In this document: positions 25,925-36,032 of the stretch, piece after piece | Numbering within the stretch: position 1 is the stretch's first letter | How the letters are laid out: each line of letters begins with the position of its first letter | NCBI GenBank assembly: GCA_944345365.1 | Contig: CALVMJ010000002.1 | Span: 79,517-135,205, forward strand | DNA from: an uncultured Clostridia bacterium | Lineage (GTDB): Bacteria; Bacillota; Clostridia; Christensenellales; UBA1242 | Length of the DNA: 55,689 nucleotides | Reading direction: 5' to 3' | Program-made: the position numbers and the translations under genes | Notes under the pieces: generated by a model | Databases searched by the model: none | Seen by the model: only the letters and a program-made list of their open reading frames with translations | Told to the model about the DNA's origin: nothing

Positions 25925-26497
25925 ATGAAGCAAGAAAAACCTCAAGTAAAGACAATAAATGCCAAGCGTTATGGTTGGGCAATAAAAATGTTTATACTTT
26001 CACTTTGTCTTTCATCTCTTTTTAGTTTGGCAAGTCAATCATTGATGGCATCACTAGGACTTGTTATGTCAATTATTACAATATGTATCTTCATATTTAT
26101 AAGCATTGTTTTTGATATGATAGGAATAGCTGTTACAGCTTGCCAAATAGATTTTTTTGAAAAAGAAAAACAAAAAAACACAAAAGGCTCTTTCATTGGA
26201 TTGCAACTTGTTAAAAACTCAGAAAAGGTATGCTCGTTTTGTGCTGATGTTGTAGGGGATATATGTGGAATACTAAGTGGCGCAGGTGGTGCGTGTATTA
26301 TTATGTCACTGACAGGGATAATAGAAAACCCATCGCTTACAATCCTAATCTCAACTTTAATAAGTGCTTTGATTGCAGGAATTACAATTTTTGGAAAAGC
26401 ATGCATGAAGGAATTTGCAATAAAAAACGCAAATAGAATAATTTTAAGAATTGGGAAAATAACCGAAAAAATATTTTTAATAAAAACAAAAAAATAG
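25925..26497 (+). CDS. Four-helix membrane protein, possibly CNNM/DUF21-like
   Basis: A 190-aa polytopic protein with about four hydrophobic segments (near residues 20-45, 47-72, 108-130, 135-160). The pattern FDMIGIAVTAC followed by a soluble loop and KVCSFCADVVGDICGILSG recalls the small DUF21/CorB-like membrane proteins found in Clostridia, linked to divalent-cation transport. No CBS domains follow, so only the membrane part would be present. No Shine-Dalgarno is visible; TATAAA (25912-25917) lies 7 nt before the ATG but I found no good -35. Family assignment is from remembered pattern only. Confidence 0.6.
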   Translation: MKQEKPQVKTINAKRYGWAIKMFILSLCLSSLFSLASQSLMASLGLVMSIITICIFIFISIVFDMIGIAVTACQIDFFEKEKQKNTKGSFIGLQLVKNSEKVCSFCADVVGDICGILSGAGGACIIMSLTGIIENPSLTILISTLISALIAGITIFGKACMKEFAIKNANRIILRIGKITEKIFLIKTKK

Positions 26498-26526
26498 TTG
26501 ACAATTTTATTTATCTATGATAATAT
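26498..26526 (+). promoter_or_regulatory. Promoter of the infC-rpmI-rplT operon
   Basis: TTGACA (26498-26503), 17 bp, TAATAT (26521-26526). The alternative -10 GATAAT at 26519 would give a 15-bp spacer. It follows the stop codon of the membrane-protein gene immediately. Confidence 0.7.
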
Positions 26527-26687
26527 ATTGCCATGAAAGAAAGAAGCAACCACTTGCTCACCAGTCGAAAAACGATTCTGACTTGGTTATAAAACTAAAC
26601 ATTTTTTAATTTATTTATGAAATTGCTTATGTTTTTTAGTGGATGTTTCTAGCTTCCACTAATTTTTTATAAAAGGAGACAACAACT
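26527..26687 (+). promoter_or_regulatory. infC leader with transcription attenuator (L20-leader type)
   Basis: About 155 nt of untranslated leader precede infC. It contains the GCAACCACTTGCTCACC-type segment seen in Bacillota infC leaders, and ends in an intrinsic terminator: stem 26636-26643 with 26655-26662, then T6 (26663-26668). The terminator sits just ahead of the infC ribosome site, as expected for L20-mediated autogenous control. Homology to the L20 leader family is inferred from position and shape. Confidence 0.75.
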
Positions 26688-27200
26688 ATTTTTAAGGAAC
26701 TTTTAATCAACGAACAAATATCTGCAAATGAGGTAAGATTAATCGGTGCAGAAGGAGAGCAACTAGGAATAATGTCTTTAAGTGAGGCTCAAAAAATTGC
26801 CGACAATCAAGGATATGACTTAGTGCTTATGTCAGCATCATCAAATCCTGTTGTTTGCAAAATAATGGATTACAGCAAATACAAATTTGACTCCATCAAA
26901 AAGGAAAAAGAGTTGCGTAAAAATCAAAAGATTATTGAAGTAAAAGAAATTCAATTATCGATGACAATAAGCGATCACGACATATCTTATCGTGTTAAAA
27001 GCGCAACAAAGTTTTTACAAGAAGGCAACAAGGTTAAAGTTGTTCTTCGTATGAAGGGACGTCAACAAAGCTTCGTAAAAAATTGCATTGAAGTCGTTAA
27101 AAATTTCGTTTCATTGCTTTGTGAAGTTGGATCAACTGAAAAAGAACCTGAAGTAAGCGGAAGAAACATATCAGTTGTTATCTCACCAAAAAATAAATAA
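26688..27200 (+). CDS. infC: Translation initiation factor IF-3, AUU start
   Basis: IF-3 prevents premature subunit joining and checks start-codon/initiator tRNA pairing. The first in-frame ATG (26772) would delete the conserved N-terminus (LINEQISANEVRLIG). The frame stays open upstream to an ATT at 26688 lying 9 nt after AAAAGGAG, the only position giving a full 170-aa IF-3. infC commonly uses AUU so that IF-3 represses its own translation. The C-terminal domain has KEIQLSMTISDHDISYRVKSA and the GRQ segment. rpmI follows after 14 nt. Confidence 0.95.
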   Translation: MFKELLINEQISANEVRLIGAEGEQLGIMSLSEAQKIADNQGYDLVLMSASSNPVVCKIMDYSKYKFDSIKKEKELRKNQKIIEVKEIQLSMTISDHDISYRVKSATKFLQEGNKVKVVLRMKGRQQSFVKNCIEVVKNFVSLLCEVGSTEKEPEVSGRNISVVISPKNK

Positions 27201-27214
27201 AAGGAGAAATTATT

Positions 27215-27409
27215 ATGCCAAAAAACAAAACACACAGTGGAGTAAAAAAGCGCTTCAAATTAACAAGTTCTGGTAAGGTTAAGTTTGCTCGTCCAAACAG
27301 AGGCCACTTCTTAACAGAAAAATCACAAGGAAGAAAAAGAAAACTAAGAAGAGGAGCTTATATTGCAGGAAAAAATGCTGACAATATTAAGTCACTTTTA
27401 GGTAAATAA
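27215..27409 (+). CDS. rpmI: Ribosomal protein L35
   Basis: A 64-aa basic protein with the L35 signature [19 protein letters not shown] and a C-terminal [24 protein letters not shown] precedes the ATG. Standard infC-rpmI-rplT order. Confidence 0.97.
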   Translation: MPKNKTHSGVKKRFKLTSSGKVKFARPNRGHFLTEKSQGRKRKLRRGAYIAGKNADNIKSLLGK

Positions 27410-27420
27410 GGAGGCTGATT

Positions 27421-27765
27421 ATGAGAATAAAAAGAGCAGTTAATGCAGTAAAAAAACGTAGAAAGATTTTAAAACAGGCAAAAGGATACCGTGGGGCAAA
27501 ATCAAAACTTTACAGAGTTGCTCGTGAACAGGTGATGAAGAGTGGAATGTATGCTTACATCGGAAGAAAACAAAAGAAAAGAGATTTCCGTGCTCTTTGG
27601 ATAACAAGAATTAACGCTGCTTGCAGATTAAATGATATTTCTTACAGCAGATTTATTGCAGGATTAAAATCAAAAAATATCACTCTTAACAGAAAGGTTT
27701 TAGCTGACCTTGCAGTAAGGGACCCAAAAGCTTTTTCAGAACTTGTAAATCAAGTTAAAGCATAA
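27421..27765 (+). CDS. rplT: Ribosomal protein L20
   Basis: The 114-aa 50S assembly protein starts [33 protein letters not shown] (quoted in part) and contains [15 protein letters not shown], as in all L20 proteins. It is probably also the repressor that acts on the infC leader. The stop overlaps the start of the methyltransferase gene (TAATG). Confidence 0.97.
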   Translation: MRIKRAVNAVKKRRKILKQAKGYRGAKSKLYRVAREQVMKSGMYAYIGRKQKKRDFRALWITRINAACRLNDISYSRFIAGLKSKNITLNRKVLADLAVRDPKAFSELVNQVKA

Positions 27766-28493
27766 TGGAAAAAGCAAGCCTTAACTTAATAAAAAACTTA
27801 AAAAAGCAAAAAAGAGAAAATCCGTCTTTGCTTTTTTTAGATAATTTGAAAATAATAAAAGATGCAATTCATTCAGGTCATAAACCAATTTTGGCATTGA
27901 CGTCTGAAAAAAGTTTTAAAATTGAATCATTATCTGAAGATAAAATTCTTTTAACCGATAAGCAAACTATTCAGACCTTAACTGATGTAAAAACACCACA
28001 AGGTGTGTGTGTTATGATGGAATACACACAACATATTGCAAAAGAACCCAAAACAAATTTTTTAGTGTTAGATGGATTACAGGATCCGGGAAATGTTGGA
28101 ACACTTATAAGAACAGCAAAAGCAACTGGATTTGAGTATGTATACTTGCTTGACTCGGTCAAAGAAACTAATTCTAAAATGATAAGAAGTAGCGCAGGAG
28201 CAAATTTCAATGTTAATCTTTTTTCGTTGACAAGAGAAGAATTTGTTAAACTTGCTAAAACTTGGAACAAAATACTTTTAAAAACAGATATGAACGGAGA
28301 AAATCTTTTCAAATTTAGTACTCAAGAAATTGTTGGAGTTGTAATAGGAAACGAAGGCAATGGCGTCAGCAATGAACTTTCTGCAATTTGCAATAAAACT
28401 GTTGCAATTCCTATGATGGACGGTATCGAAAGTTTAAACGCAGGAGTAAGTGGAGCCATTATAATGTATCATATAAACAAAGATAAATTTTAG
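27765..28493 (+). CDS. TrmH/SpoU-family RNA 2'-O-methyltransferase
   Basis: The 242-aa protein has an N-terminal substrate-binding part (to about residue 85) and a SPOUT methyltransferase domain. SpoU motif 1 is VLDGLQDPGNVGTLIRTA, motif 2 VVIGNEGNGVS, motif 3 VAIPMMDGIESLNAGVSGAI, forming the knotted SAM site. It resembles RlmB/TsnR-like rRNA Gm/Am methyltransferases adjacent to rplT in Clostridia. The exact target nucleotide cannot be read from the sequence. Translation is coupled to rplT. Confidence 0.88.
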   Translation: MEKASLNLIKNLKKQKRENPSLLFLDNLKIIKDAIHSGHKPILALTSEKSFKIESLSEDKILLTDKQTIQTLTDVKTPQGVCVMMEYTQHIAKEPKTNFLVLDGLQDPGNVGTLIRTAKATGFEYVYLLDSVKETNSKMIRSSAGANFNVNLFSLTREEFVKLAKTWNKILLKTDMNGENLFKFSTQEIVGVVIGNEGNGVSNELSAICNKTVAIPMMDGIESLNAGVSGAIIMYHINKDKF

Positions 28494-28503
28494 GAGGTTT
28501 AGT

Positions 28504-29235
28504 ATGTCAGGACATAGCAAGTGGCATAACATTCAAAATACAAAAGGGAAGGCAGATGCTGCCAGAAGTAAAATTTTTACTAAAATTGCAAGAGAAATCG
28601 CGGTAGCTGTTAAACTTGGCGGGGCAAATCCAAGTTCCAATCCAAAACTTTCATCATTGATCACAAAGGCAAAGCAAAATAACATACCAAACGATAACAT
28701 AGAAAGAACAATAAAAAAAGCATCAGGTGAAGTTAATAGTGTTAATTATGAAAACTGCACTTATGAAGGCTATGGAGTTGGTGGTTCTGCTGTTATTGTT
28801 GAATGCTTGACAGATAATAAGAACAGAACAGCCGGAGATGTTCGCCATGCTTTTGATAAATTTGGTGGAAGCTTAGGCTCTTCTGGGTGTGTTTCATATT
28901 TGTTTGAAAGAAAAGGAATAATTATCGTTCCAAGAGTAGAGGGCCTTGATAGTGATGCTTTAATGCTCGATGCTTTGGATTGTGGTGCAATTGACATTGA
29001 GGAATATGATGATGAAATTGAGGTAATTACAAATGCAAGTGATGTTCAAGAGGTCAATTCTAAGCTTGAAAACCTTGGATATAAAAGTTTTTCAGCTGAG
29101 TCTTGCTTAATCCCAAGTAACTATGTTGATTTAGATGAGACAAAACTCACAACTTTTCAAAAAATGCTTGATATGTTAAATGATTTAGATGATGTTCAAG
29201 AAGTTTATCACAATGTAAATTTCCCAGAAGAATAA
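28504..29235 (+). CDS. yebC: YebC/PmpR/TACO1-family protein
   Basis: The 243-aa protein is a standard YebC family member: it opens SGHSKWHNIQNTKGKADAARSK and contains NIPNDNIERTIKKASGE and YEGYGVGGSAVIVECLTDNKNRT. The family was described as transcriptional regulators; some members aid translation of proline-rich stretches. AGGAGG lies ahead of the ATG. It sits before ruvCAB as in many bacteria, but a terminator separates them here. Confidence 0.95.
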   Translation: MSGHSKWHNIQNTKGKADAARSKIFTKIAREIAVAVKLGGANPSSNPKLSSLITKAKQNNIPNDNIERTIKKASGEVNSVNYENCTYEGYGVGGSAVIVECLTDNKNRTAGDVRHAFDKFGGSLGSSGCVSYLFERKGIIIVPRVEGLDSDALMLDALDCGAIDIEEYDDEIEVITNASDVQEVNSKLENLGYKSFSAESCLIPSNYVDLDETKLTTFQKMLDMLNDLDDVQEVYHNVNFPEE

Positions 29236-29261
29236 AGAGGTTTCAACCTCTTTATTTTAAT
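29231..29261 (+). terminator. Intrinsic terminator after yebC
   Basis: A 10-bp stem (29231-29240 with 29247-29256) with a TTTCAA loop overlaps the yebC stop. The T tract is modest. Confidence 0.75.
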
Positions 29262-29284
29262 GTCTTTTTTAGATGTTTATTTAA

Positions 29285-29313
29285 TTGACTTTTTATGATT
29301 AATTATATAAAAT
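29285..29313 (+). promoter_or_regulatory. Promoter predicting a leaderless ruvC mRNA
   Basis: TTGACT (29285-29290), 17 bp, TAAAAT (29308-29313), then 6 nt to the ruvC ATG. No Shine-Dalgarno sequence lies in between. Confidence 0.75.
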
Positions 29314-29319
29314 TTATTT

Positions 29320-29808
29320 ATGATTATCTTAGGAATAGATCCGGGCTATGCAATTATCGGTTATGGTATAATAGATTCCTCAAAAAATAATGCTTTAATA
29401 GATTATGGTGTAATTACAACTCCAAAAGAAGATTCTATGGCGATAAGACTTAAAAGCATTGAGGAGGGACTAGTTTTTTTAATAAATAAGTATAAACCTG
29501 ATGTAGTAGCTATTGAGGAATTGTTTTATTTTAAGAATCAGAAAACTGTTATTCCGGTTGCTCAGGCAAGAGGGGTTATTCTTCTGACTTGTCAAAAGTT
29601 AGTTGGAAATATTTATGAATATACACCTTTACAAATAAAGCAAGCACTAACCGGCATTGGAAGAGCTGAAAAAAATCAAGTTCAGTTTATGGTTAAAAGT
29701 ATTCTTGGATTAAAATCAACTCCTAAGCCAGATGACGCGGCTGATGCATTGGCTGTCGCATTATGTCACAGTCAAACAAGCCCAATGCTTAACTTAAATA
29801 AACTATAA
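29320..29808 (+). CDS. ruvC: Holliday junction resolvase RuvC
   Basis: RuvC nicks Holliday junctions made by recombination. The 162-aa protein has ILGIDPGYAIIGYG with the first catalytic Asp, the acidic IEELFYFKNQ motif and the C-terminal PDDAADALAVALCH catalytic pair. The ATG lacks a ribosome site and lies 6 nt from a -10 box, so the message is probably leaderless. It heads a ruvC-ruvA-ruvB-queA-tgt run. Confidence 0.95.
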   Translation: MIILGIDPGYAIIGYGIIDSSKNNALIDYGVITTPKEDSMAIRLKSIEEGLVFLINKYKPDVVAIEELFYFKNQKTVIPVAQARGVILLTCQKLVGNIYEYTPLQIKQALTGIGRAEKNQVQFMVKSILGLKSTPKPDDAADALAVALCHSQTSPMLNLNKL

Positions 29809-29818
29809 AGGAGAAAAA

Positions 29819-30409
29819 ATGATAGCTTTTTTAATCGGAATTGTAGAAGAAAAAAGAGAAGGATTTGCAATAATAAATGTAAATGGGGTTGGATATGAGG
29901 TTTTTGTTTCAAACAATACCCTTATATCTATGCCAAAAACGGGTGAAAATGCAAAAATACTCACTTATATGGCTGTCAGAGAAGACGGAATTTCTCTTTA
30001 TGGGTTTTCTACTTTGGAAGAAAAAGATTTATTCTTAAAGCTTATAACAGTAAGTGGAGTTGGACCTAAGCTTGCAATTTCAATCTTATCAGGATTAAAT
30101 TATTCCGATTTAACGATTGCTATCACAAGGGAAGATGTCAGACTTTTATCAAAAATAAAGGGACTGGGGAAAAAGACAGCCGAGAGAATATGCCTTGAAT
30201 TGAAAGATAAAGTATTTACAACATCAACGCCACTTGAAATAGGGTTAGAAGAATCAATCGATGAAGACGCTGTAAATCTTGCAACCGAAACATTAATCTC
30301 ACTTGGAATTAATAAAAATGAAGCCTATAAACTTGCAAGATCTAATGCAGGAGAAGGCGTAAGCGCCGAGGAAATAATATCAAAATCATTAAGGGGATAC
30401 AGAGGATAA
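29819..30409 (+). CDS. ruvA: Holliday junction branch migration protein RuvA
   Basis: RuvA tetramers bind four-way junctions and load RuvB. The 196-aa protein has the OB domain (to about residue 64), the two helix-hairpin-helix motifs ([15 protein letters not shown] and [19 protein letters not shown]) and the C-terminal UBA-like domain that contacts RuvB. AAAGGAG precedes the ATG. Its stop overlaps ruvB. Confidence 0.96.
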   Translation: MIAFLIGIVEEKREGFAIINVNGVGYEVFVSNNTLISMPKTGENAKILTYMAVREDGISLYGFSTLEEKDLFLKLITVSGVGPKLAISILSGLNYSDLTIAITREDVRLLSKIKGLGKKTAERICLELKDKVFTTSTPLEIGLEESIDEDAVNLATETLISLGINKNEAYKLARSNAGEGVSAEEIISKSLRGYRG

Positions 30410-31413
30410 TGGAAGAAAACAGATTTATAACAAGCACAAAAAATATGACTGATGCAGAAATAGAAAACTCTTTAAGACCTATCGCTTTTGAGGAATTTGT
30501 TGGTCAGGAAAAGATTAAAGAAAGTCTATCTGTGTATATTAAGGCTGCAAAGTCAAGGAAAGAAAGCTTAGATCACGTTTTGCTGTATGGACCTCCGGGT
30601 CTTGGCAAAACGACTCTTTCGCATATAATTTCTAATGAAATGGGATCTCAATTTAAAATAACTTCTGGACCTGCAATAGAACATGCCGCAGATCTAGCAG
30701 CAATTTTAACAAATCTTAACGATAATGATGTTTTATTCATTGATGAAATACACAGGCTTAACAAAAGTGTAGAAGAAATTTTATATCCAGCTATGGAGGA
30801 TTTTGCTCTTGATTTTATTGTTGGAAAGGGTCCATCAGCAAAAAATATGCGACTTGCGATAAGACCTTTCACACTCATTGGAGCCACCACAAAAGCAGGT
30901 ATGCTATCAAATCCATTAAGGGATAGATTTGGGGTTGTTTGCAGATTAGAGCTTTATGATCCAAAAGAACTTCAAATTATCATCGAAAGATCTGCGAAAA
31001 TCTTAAATGTTGATATTGAACCTAACGCAAGTTTAGATATTGCAAAAAGATCAAGAGGTACACCAAGAATTGCAAACAGATTACTTAAAAGAGTTCGAGA
31101 TTATGCGCAAGTTATTGGAGAAGGAAAAATAACAAAAGAAATAGCTGATAAAACATTGAAAATAATGGAAATTGATGAACTGGGCCTAGACTTTATTGAC
31201 AGAAAAATTTTGGAGTCCATTATAAAAAAATTTGGAGGTGGTCCTGTTGGTCTTGACACCCTTTCAGCAACAATATCAGAAGATGCAAGTACGATTGAAG
31301 ATGTTTATGAGCCATATCTTTTGCAAATTGGCTTTATCGCAAGAACGCCAAGAGGTAGAGTTGCACTTGAGCCAGCTTATAAGCACTTAAAAATAGAGTA
31401 TATCTCAAAATAA
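30409..31413 (+). CDS. ruvB: Holliday junction helicase RuvB
   Basis: The AAA+ motor for branch migration. The 334-aa protein contains [17 protein letters not shown], Walker [13 protein letters not shown] at about residue 61, Walker [11 protein letters not shown] and the sensor ATTKAGML. The C-terminal winged helix ends with [11 protein letters not shown]. Coupled to ruvA (TAATG) with an AGAGGAT site. Confidence 0.97.
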   Translation: MEENRFITSTKNMTDAEIENSLRPIAFEEFVGQEKIKESLSVYIKAAKSRKESLDHVLLYGPPGLGKTTLSHIISNEMGSQFKITSGPAIEHAADLAAILTNLNDNDVLFIDEIHRLNKSVEEILYPAMEDFALDFIVGKGPSAKNMRLAIRPFTLIGATTKAGMLSNPLRDRFGVVCRLELYDPKELQIIIERSAKILNVDIEPNASLDIAKRSRGTPRIANRLLKRVRDYAQVIGEGKITKEIADKTLKIMEIDELGLDFIDRKILESIIKKFGGGPVGLDTLSATISEDASTIEDVYEPYLLQIGFIARTPRGRVALEPAYKHLKIEYISK

Positions 31414-31421
31414 AGGTTAAT

Positions 31422-32456
31422 ATGAAAGAAGAAAAAAAATTATTGAAAAGCACTTATTATTATGATTTGCCAGAAAATCTTATAGCACAAACTCCTATCG
31501 AGCCAAGAGATGCTTCAAGATTGCTAGTATATGATAAAAAATCAAAAAAAATTGAACATAAACATTTCTTTGATATAATTGATTATTTAAATAAGGGAGA
31601 CGTTTTAGTTTTAAACAATACAAGGGTTCTTCCTGCAAGAATATTTGGATTTAAAGAGACAGGGGCAAGGATAGAGGTTTTACTACAAAAAAGATTAAAT
31701 TTAAAGGAATGGGAAGTAATTGCAAAGCCAACAAAAAGATTAAGCAATGGAACTAAGATAGTTTTTAACGAAGAATTATCATGTATATTCACTGAAATTG
31801 GAGAATATGGGTGTTGTAAAGTAAAATTTACATTTGATGGTGTTTTTGAGGAAAAGCTTTCCAAAATAGGCTCAATACCTCTACCACCATATATTCATGA
31901 AAAACTAAAAGATCCGGAAAGGTATCAAACTGTTTATTCAAAGGTCGAAGGTTCAAGTGCAGCACCAACAGCGGGACTGCATTTCACTCCGAATTTATTA
32001 GAAAAGATAAAAGAAAAAGGCGTCGAGATAGTGGAAGTCCTTCTTCATGTAGGGCTAGGAACTTTTAGGCCTGTAAAAGAAGAAAACATCTTGGATCACA
32101 AAATGCATAGTGAATATATAGAGTTATCAGAAAAAAATGCAGAAATACTTAACAATGCCAAAAAAGAGGGCAAAAGAGTAATAGCTGTTGGAACAACAAG
32201 TGTAAGGGTTCTTGAATCGTGTTATAAACAAGATAAATTAACTCCTACGAAAGAGGAAACAAACATTTTTATTTATCCTGGATATAAGTTTAAGGTAATC
32301 GATGGACTTATTACAAATTTCCACCTTCCAGAAAGCACATTATTAATGCTTGTTTCGGCTTTTTGTGGAATAGAAGAGACGCTAAATGTTTACAAAACTG
32401 CCGTAAAAGAAAATTACAGGTTTTTCAGTTTTGGTGACGCATGTTTCTTTATTTAG
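31422..32456 (+). CDS. queA: S-adenosylmethionine:tRNA ribosyltransferase-isomerase
   Basis: QueA transfers the ribosyl part of SAM onto preQ1 in tRNA, making epoxyqueuosine. The 344-aa protein shows [23 protein letters not shown], the [14 protein letters not shown] motif, [25 protein letters not shown] and [18 protein letters not shown]. An AAAGG site precedes the ATG. Paired with tgt, the next step-one enzyme of the pathway. Confidence 0.96.
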   Translation: MKEEKKLLKSTYYYDLPENLIAQTPIEPRDASRLLVYDKKSKKIEHKHFFDIIDYLNKGDVLVLNNTRVLPARIFGFKETGARIEVLLQKRLNLKEWEVIAKPTKRLSNGTKIVFNEELSCIFTEIGEYGCCKVKFTFDGVFEEKLSKIGSIPLPPYIHEKLKDPERYQTVYSKVEGSSAAPTAGLHFTPNLLEKIKEKGVEIVEVLLHVGLGTFRPVKEENILDHKMHSEYIELSEKNAEILNNAKKEGKRVIAVGTTSVRVLESCYKQDKLTPTKEETNIFIYPGYKFKVIDGLITNFHLPESTLLMLVSAFCGIEETLNVYKTAVKENYRFFSFGDACFFI

Positions 32457-32468
32457 TATTTATTATGA

Positions 32469-33608
<1,140 letters not shown>

Positions 33609-33618
33609 TTATTTATTC

Positions 33619-33649
33619 ATAACATAATACATTTAATTATAACATATTA
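33619..33649. repeat. Copy of the ATAACATAATAC palindrome family
   Basis: ATAACATAATAC (33619-33630) is the exact reverse complement of GTATTATGTTAT found at 38825 and 51830. A near copy ATAACATATTAT follows at 33638-33649. It lies in the gap after tgt. Confidence 0.6.
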
Positions 33650-33670
33650 TTCAAATTTTAATTAAATAAG

Positions 33671-33728
33671 CCTAAGTTGAAGTTTTTTTTAAAAGCGTTT
33701 GACTTAGGTCTAATTTTTATTGTATAAT
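33671..33728 (+). promoter_or_regulatory. Promoter of rny with overlapping inverted repeat
   Basis: TTGACT (33699-33704), 18 bp, TATAAT (33723-33728). The inverted repeat CCTAAGT (33671-33677) / ACTTAGG (33702-33708) overlaps the -35 box, so a binding protein could block it. The repeat may be chance. Confidence 0.7.
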
Positions 33729-33771
33729 TATAATGTTGAAATAAATATTCAACTTAAAAAGGGGTAAAAGT

Positions 33772-35358
33772 ATGAGTTTAAGTATGATAAATGCTGTAAC
33801 TCCTGCTATTGCCGTTGTGATTGGAATTGCAGGATTAATCGCTGGGATTATTGGCGGTGGACTGTTGTATAAACTTATTACAACCAAAAAACTCGATAAA
33901 TCTAAATCGAATGCTGTTAAGATTATCGAGGAGGCATATGCAGAAGCCAAGGCAATAAAAAAAGAGGCTATTGTTGAGTCAAAAGAAGAGTCTTTAAAAC
34001 TAAGAGAACAAACCGAAACTGAAGTTAAAGAAAGGCGAAGTGAAATTGCAAAGTTAGAGGAAAGACTTAATCAAAGAGAGGAGTTTATTGAAAAGAAGGA
34101 ACTCTCTATGGATAAAAGGGCAGAGCAATTAGAAGAGGCTAAAAAAGAAATTGACGAAATAAAGCAAGAAATTAAAAGAGGGCAAGAAGAAAACGAAAAA
34201 ATCAAAGAGAGCATAATTGCTCAGCTTGAAAAAGTCAGTAAAATGACAAGTTCTCAGGCTAAACAAGAGCTTATTGAAGCGATGACTGAAAATGCAAAGA
34301 AAGAAGCTGGAATTATTATTAAAAAAATTGAAGACGAAGCAAGAGAAAACGGAGAGAAAAAAGCAAGGGAAATTGTGGCGAGCGCAATTCAAAAATGCGC
34401 AACTGATATAACAAGTGAAATGACTGTTTCTGTTGTAGCTCTTCCAAACGACGAGTTAAAGGGAAGAATCATTGGAAGAGAGGGAAGAAATATTAGAGCA
34501 ATTGAAGCAGTAACGGGCGTAGAATTAATTGTTGACGATACACCAGAAAGCATAACAATTTCAAGCTTTGATCCAATTAGAAGAGAAATTGCAAGATTAA
34601 GCCTTGAAAAACTTATTGTTGATGGAAGAATCCATCCAACAAGAATTGAAGAAATAGTCGAAAAAATGACAAGAGAGGTTGATAAAACAATAAAGGAAGC
34701 TGGTGACAAAGCTTGCGAACAAGTGCAAATTTACAATCTTAATCCGGAACTTGTTAAGGTTTTAGGAAGGCTAAAATATAGGACAAGTTATGGACAAAAT
34801 TGTTTGCAACATTCCATAGAAGTTTCAGTTATAGCAGGCCTTCTTGCAACTGAGCTTGGAGCAGATGTAAAAGTGGCTAAACGCGGAGGTCTTCTTCATG
34901 ATATAGGAAAAGCTCTTGATCACGAGGTAGATGGAACACATGTGCAAATAGGCATGGATTTAGCGAAGAAATATAAAGAAAGTCCAGATGTAATCCATTG
35001 TATTGAAGCACATCATTTTAATGTTGAATTTCATAGTATAGAGGCAATTATTGTTCAAATTGCAGATGCAATTTCAAGTTCCAGACCTGGGGCAAGACGA
35101 GAAAGTTTTGAAAGTTATATTAAGAGATTGCAACAACTTGAAGAAATTTCAAATGGATTTAAAGGTGTCGAAAAAGCTTTTGCTGTTCAAGCGGGAAGAG
35201 AAGTGAGGATTATTGTTAAGCCGTCAGAAATTTCTGATAACGATGCAATGTTCCTTGCAAAAGACATAGCAAAGAAAATCGAGGAAGAGATGCAATATCC
35301 AGGACAGATAAAAGTTAATGTAATAAGGGAATCACGATTTAGCGAAACAGCAAAATAG
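33772..35358 (+). CDS. rny: Ribonuclease Y
   Basis: RNase Y is the membrane-anchored endoribonuclease that starts bulk mRNA decay in Bacillota. The 528-aa protein has an N-terminal membrane helix (about residues 10-32), a long coiled coil (about 40-200), a KH domain with GRIIGREGRNIRAIE and an HD domain with LLHDIGKALDHEVDGTHVQIG. All catalytic HD residues are present. A weak GGGG site precedes the ATG. A terminator follows, so it is monocistronic. Confidence 0.97.
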   Translation: MSLSMINAVTPAIAVVIGIAGLIAGIIGGGLLYKLITTKKLDKSKSNAVKIIEEAYAEAKAIKKEAIVESKEESLKLREQTETEVKERRSEIAKLEERLNQREEFIEKKELSMDKRAEQLEEAKKEIDEIKQEIKRGQEENEKIKESIIAQLEKVSKMTSSQAKQELIEAMTENAKKEAGIIIKKIEDEARENGEKKAREIVASAIQKCATDITSEMTVSVVALPNDELKGRIIGREGRNIRAIEAVTGVELIVDDTPESITISSFDPIRREIARLSLEKLIVDGRIHPTRIEEIVEKMTREVDKTIKEAGDKACEQVQIYNLNPELVKVLGRLKYRTSYGQNCLQHSIEVSVIAGLLATELGADVKVAKRGGLLHDIGKALDHEVDGTHVQIGMDLAKKYKESPDVIHCIEAHHFNVEFHSIEAIIVQIADAISSSRPGARRESFESYIKRLQQLEEISNGFKGVEKAFAVQAGREVRIIVKPSEISDNDAMFLAKDIAKKIEEEMQYPGQIKVNVIRESRFSETAK

Positions 35359-35383
35359 CTATCAACAAAAATATAATTATAAG

Positions 35384-35411
35384 AAAAGACATATGAAATA
35401 TGTCTTTTTTT
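35384..35411 (+). terminator. Intrinsic terminator after rny
   Basis: An 11-bp stem (35384-35394 with 35398-35408) with a 3-nt loop and a T tract (35405-35411). Confidence 0.9.
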
Positions 35412-35450
35412 GTTATATATTTTGACATTAAATAATATTATAAGTTAACT

Positions 35451-36032
35451 ATGATAGATTATTTTGTAAACAATTTTTCTGATTATATATGGATTGCAAT
35501 AATTCTAATTGCAATGATTCCTTCTTTGGAAGGAAGGATTGCTTTGCCATTTGCCCTTAGCCTTTCAAATTTTGGAATTGAAGAAATTCCAGTAATAGTT
35601 GCCTTTCTATGCACATTTGTGGGCTCAATTATTCCTTGTTTGCCTGTAATTGTTTTGTGTAGAGCTGTAAAAAAACGATCAAGTGGTTTTTTATATGATA
35701 AAATAATAAGCAGATTGAAATTTAACAATAGCGAAATAGAAAAAATAAACAAAAAAAACACCTCTATTAAGAAGATGTTTTTATTGGGAGGCTTTGTTGC
35801 AATACCTCTTCCTTTAACCGGTGTATGGACGGGAAGTTTAATTGCTGGCTTTTCTAGCTTAAAACTTTGGCAATCATTTTTGTCAATTTGCATTGGCTCC
35901 TTAATTTCATGCATAATAATCCTTTGTGCCTGTCTATTATTTGGAAATTCAGTAATTTATTTATTGATAATATCATTAATAATACTTATAATAACCATTA
36001 TTTCCAATATTTTTTTAAGGCGAAAAGCATAA
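35451..36032 (+). CDS. Small multidrug-export family membrane protein (COG2426-like)
   Basis: A 193-aa membrane protein with four or five helices. The opening IWIAIILIAMIPSLEGRIALPFAL and the pattern GGFVAIPLPLTGVWTGSLIAGF match the Sm_multidrug_ex family, whose transport role is only putative. No ribosome site is visible; TATAAG ends 6 nt before the ATG, but the nearby TTGACA (35422-35427) is only 11 bp from it, so the promoter is unclear. The 3' end overlaps the convergent PadR-fusion gene by 35 nt. Confidence 0.85.
   Translation: MIDYFVNNFSDYIWIAIILIAMIPSLEGRIALPFALSLSNFGIEEIPVIVAFLCTFVGSIIPCLPVIVLCRAVKKRSSGFLYDKIISRLKFNNSEIEKINKKNTSIKKMFLLGGFVAIPLPLTGVWTGSLIAGFSSLKLWQSFLSICIGSLISCIIILCACLLFGNSVIYLLIISLIILIITIISNIFLRRKA

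Noticed and set aside
35422..35450. Another perfect leaderless promoter before the export-family gene
   Set aside because: TATAAG is 6 nt from the ATG, but TTGACA is only 11 bp from it, so I count the case as incomplete.
35483..35914. Minus-strand open frame of 143 codons opposite the export-family gene
   Set aside because: The plus-strand frame has a clear membrane-protein pattern and family motifs; the minus frame is only its shadow.
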